A DNA stretch of 64,000 nt from UBA1573 sp034005165 (GTDB taxonomy: Bacteria > Pseudomonadota > Alphaproteobacteria > Micavibrionales > Micavibrionaceae): assembly GCA_034005165.1 (NCBI GenBank), contig JAVEVE010000001.1, forward strand, positions 682,001-746,000, given 5' to 3'. Position 1 is the first letter of the stretch, and each line of letters begins with the position of its first letter. Below, in pieces: positions 1-7,883 of this stretch. The position numbers and the translations under genes were made by a program. The notes beneath the pieces are model-generated. The model saw only the letters and a list, made by a program, of their open reading frames with translations, ran no database searches and was not told where the DNA came from.

Positions 1-44
1 TGACAATCCACAAAAATAAAATCCGCCAGATCGAACTGGATTAA
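1..44 (+). CDS. Possible C-terminal end of an upstream gene (partial)
   Basis: Reading from base 3, a frame stays open for 13 codons and ends at a TAA at 42-44, with a basic, polar tail ending IRQIELD. It is followed by about 150 bases without a gene, which fits the 3' end of a gene lying mostly outside the window. The stretch is too short to name, and it could be chance. Confidence 0.25.
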   Translation, partial: TIHKNKIRQIELD

Positions 45-99
45 CCTAAACAAAAAGCCTCTCTCCGTCACCACACGTTCACTCATGAGATAGAGGCGG

Positions 100-114
100 T
101 TAAGAGCTTGTTAA
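100..114. promoter_or_regulatory. CtrA-type box TTAA-N7-TTAA
   Basis: The bases read TTAAGAGCTTGTTAA, a perfect match to the full alphaproteobacterial CtrA consensus TTAA-N7-TTAA. It lies about 80 bases upstream of the secreted-protein gene at 195. A CckA-type kinase, the top of the CtrA phosphorelay, is encoded 4 kb downstream, so CtrA control of the 195 gene is a reasonable inference. Binding itself is not shown by sequence. Confidence 0.5.
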
Positions 115-194
115 AGTGGCGATGATATCTTATTTGTGAGCAGATCCTGTCTGCGGGGAAAAATTTGCACCGAAAACGTTAACCATATAAGAAG

Positions 195-965
195 ATGGCC
201 TTAGATTTGGACATGCCTCGTACATATCACGTCACAAAAAAGATGCTATACCTGACAGTGCTGACTGCAATCAGCCTGATTATATTCTGTTCACCCTCAA
301 TCGCTAATGGTTTGAATTTACGCAACATAGGAAACTACGCAGGCCCTGAATATAATTTTGACTATTTCAATGACATGTCGATTGCCGATTTTAAACTAAT
401 GATGACGGAAGCAGAAGTGCGTGAAATCATTAAACGTGACGGCTGGACAGGTGGTTGGGTCGACACCCCTGTATCGCCCCCTGAAACCATCGAGACAACT
501 GGCTACACCTTCAAAAAAGGGCTGGATCAGGCTATTTCCCTTTACCGGTATAAAACAGCCGATGATGACAGCTACAAAATATATGCCATAGAATTTGCCA
601 AAAAATTTCCTGCAAGTCAGGATATGAGTATCATCACACAAAGACTATTTGAAAGATATGGTGAACCGACAAACATCAAAAGAGATGGTGTCAATATTGT
701 CTTCGAATACAGCCCTGACAACAAAATGTCAGGAGTCAGGGACTGCCAAACTGTTTCCCAGCAAAAGCAGCCCAAATGCTTTCTCTATGTGTCTTGGCTT
801 AAAGGACCGCGCATGACGATCAAGATAGGCAATAAAGGTCTCGAGATGGTTTTGGAAAATGAAAACGAAGCTCTGACAAGCCAGACAACGCTTAACGCAC
901 GCAAAGGCATTTTTGTTGAACAGCTAAAAAAACGCGAAGCAGAGAATTTCAATCTGGACTTCTAG
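195..965 (+). CDS. Secreted hypothetical protein
   Basis: I do not recognise the family. The frame encodes 256 residues from ATG 195, but a hydrophobic stretch (LYLTVLTAISLIIFCSPSIA, about residues 18-37) is typical of a signal peptide, and starting at Met17 (base 243) would make a classical one. The mature part is mixed alpha/beta with charged residues and a C-terminal half rich in lysine and glutamate. It contains two cysteines close together (residues about 187 and 197), which could form a disulfide. It is monocistronic, and a CtrA-type box lies upstream. Export to the periplasm is inferred from the N-terminus. Function unknown. Confidence 0.8.
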   Translation: MALDLDMPRTYHVTKKMLYLTVLTAISLIIFCSPSIANGLNLRNIGNYAGPEYNFDYFNDMSIADFKLMMTEAEVREIIKRDGWTGGWVDTPVSPPETIETTGYTFKKGLDQAISLYRYKTADDDSYKIYAIEFAKKFPASQDMSIITQRLFERYGEPTNIKRDGVNIVFEYSPDNKMSGVRDCQTVSQQKQPKCFLYVSWLKGPRMTIKIGNKGLEMVLENENEALTSQTTLNARKGIFVEQLKKREAENFNLDF

Positions 966-1095
966 AAAATCAGCGCTATAACCTACTGGAAGTGCCGCTG
1001 ATTGCCAAAATTTTGACTTTCCCTATTGCCTGAACAAGGCTAGAATACTCACGAAACATTCGCCCCCCTCACCCCCTAACCGGATCGACCAAACA

Positions 1096-1833
1096 ATGAC
1101 CACTGACAAAGCCCCTTTGCCGCTCTTTTATAAAAAGCCGGAACCATTGGATGCAAACAAGCACAAGACACTTGCTCTCAAAAAGGAATTCGGTTTGGGC
1201 TTTACAAGAGATGTCAACGCCGTTCCGATCACGATGATTGAAATGCCTCAGATCTGCCATCACTACCCGATTGCTTTTAGCCCCGATAAGAATGCTACTC
1301 CCGTGGCTATTCTGGGTCTTCGTGATAACGAAAACCTGTTTCTGGATGACAAAGGTGAATGGGAACCGATGACCTACATTCCGTCTTATATTCGCCGCTA
1401 CCCGTTTATATTTTCCGAGAATCCGCAGAATGACCAACTGGTCTTATGCGTAGATGCGGACACAAAGATTGTTGAAGAAAAAGGCGAGCAACGCTTCTTT
1501 ACCGATGACGGAACAGCAACGGCCCTTGCAAAAAATGCATTGGAATTCTGCAAATCCTACCATGCAGCAGCACATCAGACGACAGAAATGGGTAAGTTCC
1601 TGAGTGAAGCTGGATTATTGGTTGAGAGAACTGCAGAAATAATGGCGCCGAACGGCAAGAAAATCAATTTTTCAGGATTCCGTATAATCGATGAAGCCAA
1701 ATTGGCTGAGTTGGATGACAAAACGTTCCTGGAATTGCGCAATAAAGGCTTCCTGCCATTTATATACGCGCATTTATTCTCCGGGGCGCAATGGCAAAAA
1801 TTAACGGCTTTGCTTGCCAAACGCATGAAATAG
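1096..1833 (+). CDS. SapC family protein
   Basis: The 245-residue product matches the SapC-like family found widely in proteobacteria. Early on it has a block with aromatic-rich strands (PICHHYPIAFSP), then a characteristic IPSYIRRYPF segment near residue 95-105. The C-terminus ends in a conserved-looking LPFIYAHLFSGAQWQKL segment. No signal peptide or membrane segment is visible. The name comes from a Campylobacter S-layer locus, and no biochemical activity is established for the family, so this is only a family assignment. It stands alone between two other single genes, with no strong ribosome-binding site before ATG 1096. Confidence 0.75.
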   Translation: MTTDKAPLPLFYKKPEPLDANKHKTLALKKEFGLGFTRDVNAVPITMIEMPQICHHYPIAFSPDKNATPVAILGLRDNENLFLDDKGEWEPMTYIPSYIRRYPFIFSENPQNDQLVLCVDADTKIVEEKGEQRFFTDDGTATALAKNALEFCKSYHAAAHQTTEMGKFLSEAGLLVERTAEIMAPNGKKINFSGFRIIDEAKLAELDDKTFLELRNKGFLPFIYAHLFSGAQWQKLTALLAKRMK

Positions 1834-1981
1834 CTCAATAAACCGCTATAAAAGAAATAATAATACACAATTATTTCACTCCCTTGGACGGGAAAACTTG
1901 AAACTGCACTTGAGAATGTGCTAACTCATCCCCATTCCAAATTTATATATAATGTGCCGAACCATACCAAGGGGGTGTTCT

Positions 1982-2551
1982 ATGGCAAAAGTGAATGTTG
2001 CGAAAGCTTCAGATCTGACAGGGAAGTCAAAATCCACGATTCAACGTGCCTTGAAATCCGGTCGTCTGTCGTTTAGCGTCAACGATGCTGGTGACAAGGA
2101 AATTGATACATCGGAACTCGAGCGCGTATACGGAGCATTCCCTCCGAAAGTGGATGCCGAAGCTGCCATCCGCGCAGAATTACAAAAAGCACAGGATATG
2201 TTGGAAATGGAACGCGTCAGAATGCGTTGCCGTTCTCTGGAAGACCAACTGCACACAACAGAACGCCAATTGGATGATATGCGTGACCAGCGCGATCAAT
2301 GGCAAAAACAAGCCCAACAATTGATGATTACAAACCAGACTTCCCAAAAGCAAGCCGAAGAGCTAAAACAGGAAATCCGCGACCGCGAAGCCCGTGAACG
2401 TGAAGCACGTAAACGCCGTATGGAAGAACGCATGAAAGTCATGCAAGCCCATAACGAAAATGCGTCCTCTGATCCAATCTACGGCTCTGAAGAATCAATG
2501 CCAATCTGGGCCAAAATCAAAGATACAATCAACAAGATCCGGGCAGCGTAA
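1982..2551 (+). CDS. HTH DNA-binding protein with long coiled coil
   Basis: Residues 1-50 form a MerR/excisionase-like helix-turn-helix (VAKASDLTGKSKSTIQRALK, followed by an acidic wing). The rest, about residues 60-170, is an almost uninterrupted heptad-rich coiled coil full of Glu, Gln and Arg. The combination of a small N-terminal HTH with a coiled coil resembles proteins linked to plasmid replication, partition or conjugation (KfrA-like architectures), although here it sits among core genes. I chose ATG 1982 rather than ATG 1952 because a GGGGGTG tract precedes it at normal spacing and the HTH begins right there; 189 residues result. The DNA target is unknown. Confidence 0.7.
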   Translation: MAKVNVAKASDLTGKSKSTIQRALKSGRLSFSVNDAGDKEIDTSELERVYGAFPPKVDAEAAIRAELQKAQDMLEMERVRMRCRSLEDQLHTTERQLDDMRDQRDQWQKQAQQLMITNQTSQKQAEELKQEIRDREAREREARKRRMEERMKVMQAHNENASSDPIYGSEESMPIWAKIKDTINKIRAA

Positions 2552-2597
2552 GCTTCCCGTTTTTTTACGTTCTTCTTTTCTCTACCGGAATTTGGAC

Positions 2598-2948
2598 ATG
2601 CCGCACATCATTGCAGAATTGAATGCAACATTGCTGCCCGCAGCATCAGAGCAAGACCTTTTGAAGGCCTTACATCTCGAGTTGGCTAAAGAGCCAAGCG
2701 TTGCACTTGATAGGATCAAAACCAGATCAGTCCACCTCCCGCATGTCATCGTTGGAGATGATACAAAAGAAGACAGGATGATCCATATTGTTGTTAAACT
2801 TCTCAAGGGAAGAAGTGTAGAAACACGCAAAACTATCGGGCTTGCCTTACAAAAAACTACACAGGACTTTCTGGCACGAAAAAATATCGGCGGATGTCAC
2901 GTCACCGTTGAAATGATTGAACTTGATCCCGAAACTTACGCGGCATAA
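2598..2948 (+). CDS. CHMI-like tautomerase/isomerase
   Basis: A 116-residue protein starting MPHIIAE, the signature start of 5-carboxymethyl-2-hydroxymuconate isomerase-like tautomerases, where Pro2 becomes the N-terminal catalytic base after Met removal. The length is normal for the CHMI family (about 115-130). The C-terminal half (KGRSVETRKTIGLALQKTTQ) matches the helix that follows the second strand in this fold. The open frame extends back to 2460, overlapping the previous gene, but Pro2 must be N-terminal for activity, so ATG 2598 is the start. No aromatic-degradation genes are nearby, so the physiological substrate is unclear. Confidence 0.7.
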   Translation: MPHIIAELNATLLPAASEQDLLKALHLELAKEPSVALDRIKTRSVHLPHVIVGDDTKEDRMIHIVVKLLKGRSVETRKTIGLALQKTTQDFLARKNIGGCHVTVEMIELDPETYAA

Positions 2949-3009
2949 CTCTCGACTCTCGATACACCAACCCTTTAATTAAAGAGCTGTTTCTGCCATA
3001 CTGGAAAGC

Positions 3010-4089
3010 ATGGCAGAAGGCGATGACAAACCGGACGAATCGTCCAAGACAGAAGAAGCCACCCCCAAGAAGCTTGAAGAAGCGCGAAAACGGGGTCAGG
3101 TGGCTCAATCTCGCGACTTAAATACATGGATTGTCCTCCTTGCGGCAACCCTGCTCATCGGTACAGCCACACCATACATGTTTGCCGAACTTACAGATTT
3201 TCTGAAGCAATTTTTGTCAGAAGCACACACCATGCCGGGAACTCCTGGCGGGATTGGGATTATTCTCACCGAAACAGCACACCACGCCATCACAGCAACC
3301 TTTATCGTCTTTCTGGCATTACTGGTCTCTGCCATTATCGGCCCCATAATGCAAGTCGGCCCTTTAATCGCACCAGAGGTCCTGAAACCGGATTGGTCGA
3401 AAGTATCCATATTCAAAGGTTTTGCCCGTCTTTTTTCTATTAAGTCGATTGCAGAATTTGTAAAAGGCCTTTTGAAAATTTCAGCCATCGCAATTGTCGG
3501 TTTTGTTATGGTCTACCCTTATCTTGAAGGTGTTGAACACACAATTGATATGACACCGGTCCAAATGCTGGAAGAAACAAAAGACCTCTCCATCCGGATG
3601 ATGATCGGCATTCTTGTTGCCTTACTGGCAATTGCTCTGGCTGATTTGCTCTTCCAGAAATGGGAATTCAGCAAACAAATGCGGATGACTAAACAGGAAA
3701 TCAAAGACGAATACAAACAGACCGAAGGTGACCCGTTCATCAAAGGAAAACTGAAGCAAATCCGGATGGAACGTGCACGCCAGCGTATGATGCAAAACGT
3801 CCCAAAAGCCGATGTGGTTATCACAAACCCAACCCACTATTCCGTAGCTCTGAAATACGACACAGAGGTAGCAGAGGCTCCTGTTGTCATAGCAAAAGGG
3901 GTAGACGAGCTGGCGCTTAGGATCAGAACCGTTGCAACAGACAACGAAGTTATTCTCTTTGAAAACCCACCCTTGGCCCGAACACTCTACGATACGGTTG
4001 ATATTGATCAACAAATTCCGGAAGAAGTTTATAAGGCTGTCGCGGAAATCATTTCCTACGTCTATAAAAAACAAGGAAAAATCAAGTAA
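3010..4089 (+). CDS. flhB: Flagellar export apparatus protein FlhB
   Basis: FlhB is the export-gate subunit of the flagellar type III system that switches substrate from hook to filament. The 359-residue length is normal. After a charged N-terminus (KTEEATPKKLEEARKRGQV) come four membrane segments at roughly residues 39-58, 92-116, 155-172 and 195-215. A cytoplasmic domain follows, with the autocleavage motif NPTH at residues 273-276, flanked by VVIT and YSVALKY. This distinguishes it from other inner-membrane proteins. It stands directly upstream of cckA, an arrangement seen in other alphaproteobacteria. No other flagellar structural gene lies in the window, so it is separated from fliR and flhA. 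Confidence 0.97.
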   Translation: MAEGDDKPDESSKTEEATPKKLEEARKRGQVAQSRDLNTWIVLLAATLLIGTATPYMFAELTDFLKQFLSEAHTMPGTPGGIGIILTETAHHAITATFIVFLALLVSAIIGPIMQVGPLIAPEVLKPDWSKVSIFKGFARLFSIKSIAEFVKGLLKISAIAIVGFVMVYPYLEGVEHTIDMTPVQMLEETKDLSIRMMIGILVALLAIALADLLFQKWEFSKQMRMTKQEIKDEYKQTEGDPFIKGKLKQIRMERARQRMMQNVPKADVVITNPTHYSVALKYDTEVAEAPVVIAKGVDELALRIRTVATDNEVILFENPPLARTLYDTVDIDQQIPEEVYKAVAEIISYVYKKQGKIK

Positions 4090-4168
4090 TCCGGACTAGG
4101 CGCTTTATTTATCGGCAGTTTTCTGTCATTCTTGAACCATACAACAAGCCTCTTCCGGACCACTAAAA

Positions 4169-6499
4169 ATGTCAGACATCTCAATAGAATCTTGCCCAAT
4201 AAAACTGAACCGCAAATCGGGTTTGTTCGGATTTCTGAACTTCGGCAAATCACGGGAACAAAGGCTCCTCGCAGAAGTCTTGGAGATGTCCCGCAACGCC
4301 CGGATGGTTTCGGACAAGGCTGGAAATTCGGTCCTATACAATTCGAAATTCGCAGCACTGTGCCCCGAGCAAACTTCTGTATCCGTCAAAAGTCTGATGA
4401 CCTTTTTTAAGAACACTCCTGATCGGGAACAAAAGTTTAAAAATCTTGCAGAAAATGCACTCCTTGGAAAAACACTTTCGGAAACACTCCGGAAAAACGA
4501 CACCACAACCATCTGGTATGAAGTCACAGCAGGCCCAGTCAGCGGCGGCTGGGACGGATATATCCATTGGCGTGTCGAGGATGTAACAGATCAACTTGCG
4601 CAGCAAGAAAAACTCTCTGAAGAACACGAGAAGTTAACAAACTATGCGGACAATGCGCCTGTAGGATTTTTTTCGGTAAACGAACTGGGAGTTTTTGAGT
4701 TTGTCAACGCCACCTTTGCAAGGTGGCTCGGTGCAGAACCGACCGATTTAGTAGGTAAGAAAAACCTTCATAGTTTTTTTGTCACCCTTCCCGATAGATC
4801 ATCCCCTTACGACATCAAGGAAGGTGGTGGTGTCCGCCAGATGGCCGAAGTCAAAATAAAGCCCGTAAAAGGCAGAGAGTTTCTAACATCTATAACTCAA
4901 ACCGTTGTCCACAGTACAGATGGGAAGCTCCTGACCCATGCAGTCGTTAACGATCTCACAACCGAACAAAATATCCGACAAGCATTACGAGACTCCGAAG
5001 ACCGTTTCCGCCAGTTTTTCGAAGAAGCCCCAATAGGAATTGTCATTCTTGACGAAGATAACAAAGTTAAAGAGTGTAACCGCTTCCTTGAAAATATGGC
5101 AGAGAAGAAACCCTCGGATATCCAGTTTATTCCGTTCAACGAATTGATAGACTACGCAGACTGGCCTCTTGTCAATGATGCAATTTCCTGCATCCGTCAG
5201 GGAAAAACTTTGAATGATCCATTAGAAGTCAGCATCTGGAAACATAAATCAAAAAAACTGCTCCCATGCCACATGTATGCCAGCATGTTTTCCGAAGGCA
5301 ACAATATGGCTATTCACTTTTTGGATTTAAGCCAACAAAAAAATCTCGAGAGCCAATTCATTCAATCACAAAAAATGCAAGCGGTCGGACAATTAGCTGG
5401 CGGCATTGCACATGACTTTAACAATCTGCTGACCGCAATTATCGGCTTTTGCGATCTATTGCTCTTGCGACACAAACCAGGCGACCCGTCTTTTGGTGAT
5501 ATCCAGCAAATCAAACAAAATTCGAACCGTGCAGCAAATCTGGTCAGACAGCTTCTGGCATTCTCCAGACAACAGACACTGCGCCCACAAATTCAGGACA
5601 TCACCGACATTCTGACCGAAGTCGCCCATCTCCTGCGCCGACTGATCGGTGTCAATATCGAACTCTCTCTGGTTCATGGAAACGACCTGTGGCCTGTTAA
5701 AGTTGATAGCGGACAAATGGAGCAAGTTCTTGTCAATATGGCCGTAAATGCACGGGATGCCATGCCCGACGGAGGAGAGCTTATCATTGAAACAAGCTCA
5801 GAGACGACAATGGACCCCATCAGTTTCGGACAAGATATAATGCCCGCAGGAGAATGGGTTAAACTTGAAATCAAAGACAACGGGACAGGTATCCCTGCGG
5901 ATATTCTTGAACATATATTCGAACCGTTTTTTACCACAAAGGATGTAGGCAAGGGTACAGGGCTAGGCCTTGCAACAGTCTACGGCATCATCCGCCAGTC
6001 AGGCGGGTATCTCGGCGTTGATAGCGCTGTCGGCGAAGGCACGACATTTACCATTTATCTGCCGCGTGTTCGTGAAGAGGAGAAAGCGCAAGAAGCCCCC
6101 ACAGGGCAAGCAGAAGATATGTCAACAGACCTGACAGGTAATGCCCGCATATTACTCGTGGAAGACGAAGATGCTGTCAGAACATTCTCGACCCGTGCCC
6201 TTACCAACAAAGGGTATGAAGTCTTAACAGCAGAAAACGGCGAGTCAGGGCTGGAAGTCTTCAAATCCCTTGATAAACCCATAGATCTCCTGATTACCGA
6301 TGTCATGATGCCCGGAAAAGATGGCCCAACCCTCGCAAAAGAGATCAGGGAAAGCGTACCCGATCTCAAGATTGTTTTCATATCCGGCTACACTGAAGAG
6401 CGCCTGAAAGACACTTTGGGAAATAACATCTATTTCCTTCCGAAACCTTTCACGTTGAAAGACTTGGCGGCAAAGGTCAAAGAAGTTTTACAAGAGTAA
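4169..6499 (+). CDS. cckA: CckA-type hybrid histidine kinase
   Basis: CckA phosphorylates ChpT and thereby CtrA and CpdR in the alphaproteobacterial cell-cycle relay. The 776-residue protein has two clear PAS domains (about 155-270 and 277-395), and a third PAS-like segment may lie near the N-terminus. A HisKA domain follows with His415 in GGIAHDFNN. The HATPase carries the N-box NMAVNARDAMPDGG, then DNGTGIP, FEPFFTTK and GTGLGLATVYG. A receiver at about 656-775 has Asp711 in TDVMMPGKDG. The HDFNN box and domain order match CckA. Unlike Caulobacter CckA, no transmembrane helices are visible at the N-terminus. An in-frame TGA lies about 40 bases upstream with no ATG between it and ATG 4169, so a missed N-terminus is unlikely. 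Confidence 0.9.
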   Translation: MSDISIESCPIKLNRKSGLFGFLNFGKSREQRLLAEVLEMSRNARMVSDKAGNSVLYNSKFAALCPEQTSVSVKSLMTFFKNTPDREQKFKNLAENALLGKTLSETLRKNDTTTIWYEVTAGPVSGGWDGYIHWRVEDVTDQLAQQEKLSEEHEKLTNYADNAPVGFFSVNELGVFEFVNATFARWLGAEPTDLVGKKNLHSFFVTLPDRSSPYDIKEGGGVRQMAEVKIKPVKGREFLTSITQTVVHSTDGKLLTHAVVNDLTTEQNIRQALRDSEDRFRQFFEEAPIGIVILDEDNKVKECNRFLENMAEKKPSDIQFIPFNELIDYADWPLVNDAISCIRQGKTLNDPLEVSIWKHKSKKLLPCHMYASMFSEGNNMAIHFLDLSQQKNLESQFIQSQKMQAVGQLAGGIAHDFNNLLTAIIGFCDLLLLRHKPGDPSFGDIQQIKQNSNRAANLVRQLLAFSRQQTLRPQIQDITDILTEVAHLLRRLIGVNIELSLVHGNDLWPVKVDSGQMEQVLVNMAVNARDAMPDGGELIIETSSETTMDPISFGQDIMPAGEWVKLEIKDNGTGIPADILEHIFEPFFTTKDVGKGTGLGLATVYGIIRQSGGYLGVDSAVGEGTTFTIYLPRVREEEKAQEAPTGQAEDMSTDLTGNARILLVEDEDAVRTFSTRALTNKGYEVLTAENGESGLEVFKSLDKPIDLLITDVMMPGKDGPTLAKEIRESVPDLKIVFISGYTEERLKDTLGNNIYFLPKPFTLKDLAAKVKEVLQE

Positions 6500-6507
6500 G
6501 AATATCC

Positions 6508-6585
6508 CCTTAAAATTTCATACATACAATTTTAAGGCTCAGCATGATAAGCTGAAAAGGAAGAATCCTCCCTTTCGGGAGTTCA
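6508..6585 (+). other. Three consecutive hairpins in the cckA-to-6625 leader
   Basis: Three inverted repeats follow one another. CCTTAAAATT (6508-6517) pairs with AATTTTAAGG (6528-6537). TCAGC pairs with GCTGA just after it (about 6539-6556). CTCCC pairs with GGGAG around a TTTC loop (about 6568-6582). None is followed by a T-run, so they do not look like a simple terminator. They could form a structured 5' leader of the gene at 6625 or stabilise the cckA transcript end. Only the pairing is seen; any role is inference. Confidence 0.4.
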
Positions 6586-6624
6586 AGGGCTGCGTATTGG
6601 GAAATTCGGCTAAATGGACTGATA

Positions 6625-7017
6625 ATGGTTACGACACCACAAGCCAACTACGGAAACGGAAATATCTACACGACAATCCAAAGATTGGGGTCGTCAAATG
6701 CCCAATTAGGCCTAGCAAACAGAAACTCTTCCCAAGAACGAATCCAAAGCATCAGAAATGTTGATGTCGCCGCTGAGCCAAGCGTCTACACTGTTATCAG
6801 TCAACAGGAAGCAACGGATGCCAGTGCAGAACAAGGCCTTAATGATAAAAACCCTGTATCCGAACGCCTGGGATGGGTACAGCAAATGCACCAGAGGATT
6901 GTAGAAAATCATGGTTTTGAGGCCAAGCAAGCGCAAGTCAATGCCCTAGCCCGCAACACAATGATCATCAACATTCCGCCCGATGAACGCGGAACCTTGG
7001 CAGACCTGTCCGCATAA
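6625..7017 (+). CDS. Small hypothetical protein
   Basis: I do not recognise this 130-residue protein. It is polar and rich in Asn and Gln at the N-terminus (QANYGNGNIYTT, LGLANRNSSQE), with a helical, more conserved-looking middle (SERLGWVQQMHQRIVENHGFEAKQ, about residues 78-101). It has no signal peptide, membrane segment or cysteine. It starts 107 bases after cckA ends and its stop lies 25 bases before the GTG of the next gene, so the two small genes are probably co-transcribed. Function unknown. Confidence 0.6.
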   Translation: MVTTPQANYGNGNIYTTIQRLGSSNAQLGLANRNSSQERIQSIRNVDVAAEPSVYTVISQQEATDASAEQGLNDKNPVSERLGWVQQMHQRIVENHGFEAKQAQVNALARNTMIINIPPDERGTLADLSA

Positions 7018-7042
7018 ATCAGAAGTTTAGAGGAAACCGCCC

Positions 7043-7735
7043 GTGTCCGAAATCTGGGAATCAACAGTTCTGCTTTTTTCAACCCTTGCTGCCCTGTTTA
7101 TCGGGACAGACACAATGCCCGTTTCTTCTGAACAACTTAAATCGCAGCAAGACAAACAGACCATCCCCACACATTACAGCAAAAGAACAGATTTCAGCCC
7201 TGAGAATATAGAAATCATAGCGCTGAATAATGCAGTGACAAAAGACGTCACGAATGCTGTCGCCAAAAAGCTCTCTGACCAATACAGCATCCCCGTCCAT
7301 GTCCTGCGCTATAAAGCAAATCTAACATCCGCCTACGTTGCTGAACGCCAGCAATATGACGGAAAGAAACTGCTCGGAATTCTTGAACTCCCACGCCAGA
7401 AAAATACTTATGTGATCTATATCATTGATGGAGATATCTACACGACAGGCTATAACTTCCTTTTTGCCCACACGGATTTCAAGTCCCATGAAACCGTAAT
7501 TTCCATGAGCCGCTTCAAAGATGAACATAAAGACAGCAACATCTCCATAGAACGTCTCAATAAACTGCTGATGCGCCGGATTGGTTTTGCCTATGGTCTT
7601 GAGAGTAACGAATGCGTCATGTACTTTGCGCCATCTCTCGAAGAGTTCGACAAAGTCGAAGCCACGTACTGCCCGCAAGACAAGGCATTTCTGGAAAGAC
7701 GCGGCGTCCTCAAAACAGCATTCCGCCAAAACTAA
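7043..7735 (+). CDS. Archaemetzincin-like protein lacking the zinc motif
   Basis: The 230-residue product starts with GTG after AGAGGAAAC and has a hydrophobic N-terminus (residues 8-21) that could be a signal or anchor. Residues 55-215 follow the archaemetzincin (AmzA/AMZ) pattern: IIDGDIYTTGYNFLFAHTDF, then VISMSRF, a helix, and the CVM-x-F-x-S-x(4)-D-K-x(4)-YC block. In true archaemetzincins the helix carries HExxHxxGxxHC; here it reads RRIGFAYGLESNEC (178-191), so both zinc histidines and the catalytic glutamate are gone and only part of the structural Cys set remains (Cys191, Cys210). It is probably a catalytically dead family member. Likely co-transcribed with the gene at 6625. Confidence 0.6.
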   Translation: MSEIWESTVLLFSTLAALFIGTDTMPVSSEQLKSQQDKQTIPTHYSKRTDFSPENIEIIALNNAVTKDVTNAVAKKLSDQYSIPVHVLRYKANLTSAYVAERQQYDGKKLLGILELPRQKNTYVIYIIDGDIYTTGYNFLFAHTDFKSHETVISMSRFKDEHKDSNISIERLNKLLMRRIGFAYGLESNECVMYFAPSLEEFDKVEATYCPQDKAFLERRGVLKTAFRQN

Positions 7736-7779
7736 CCAATTGAAAAACAATAATTTTCACCCATAAATGAACAAAAATA

Positions 7780-7820
7780 GAACATTCGTTCTCATTTGTT
7801 CTTTACAAAAAGAACAAATG
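7780..7820. promoter_or_regulatory. SOS-like operator and 12-bp palindrome upstream of recA
   Basis: GAACATTCGTTC at 7780-7791 matches GAAC-N4-GTTC, the LexA box form known from Gram-positive bacteria. Directly after it, CATTTGTTCTTT (7793-7804) and its exact complement (7809-7820) form a 12-bp inverted repeat around ACAA, also containing GTTC and GAAC half-sites. The recA start is about 65 bases further on. Position and half-sites make LexA control of recA likely. Which copy LexA binds cannot be told from sequence, and the usual alphaproteobacterial GTTC-N7-GTTC spacing is not found exactly. Confidence 0.55.
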
Positions 7821-7883
7821 TGGTACAAAATTTCATATGGGCAGGTTACAGCGAATCGTGCTCAAACTAGGAAAGGGAAAAAT

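Noticed and set aside
7767..7883. N-terminal extension of RecA from ATG 7767
   Set aside because: It would translate through the SOS operator; ATG 7884 has the ribosome-binding site and the standard RecA start.
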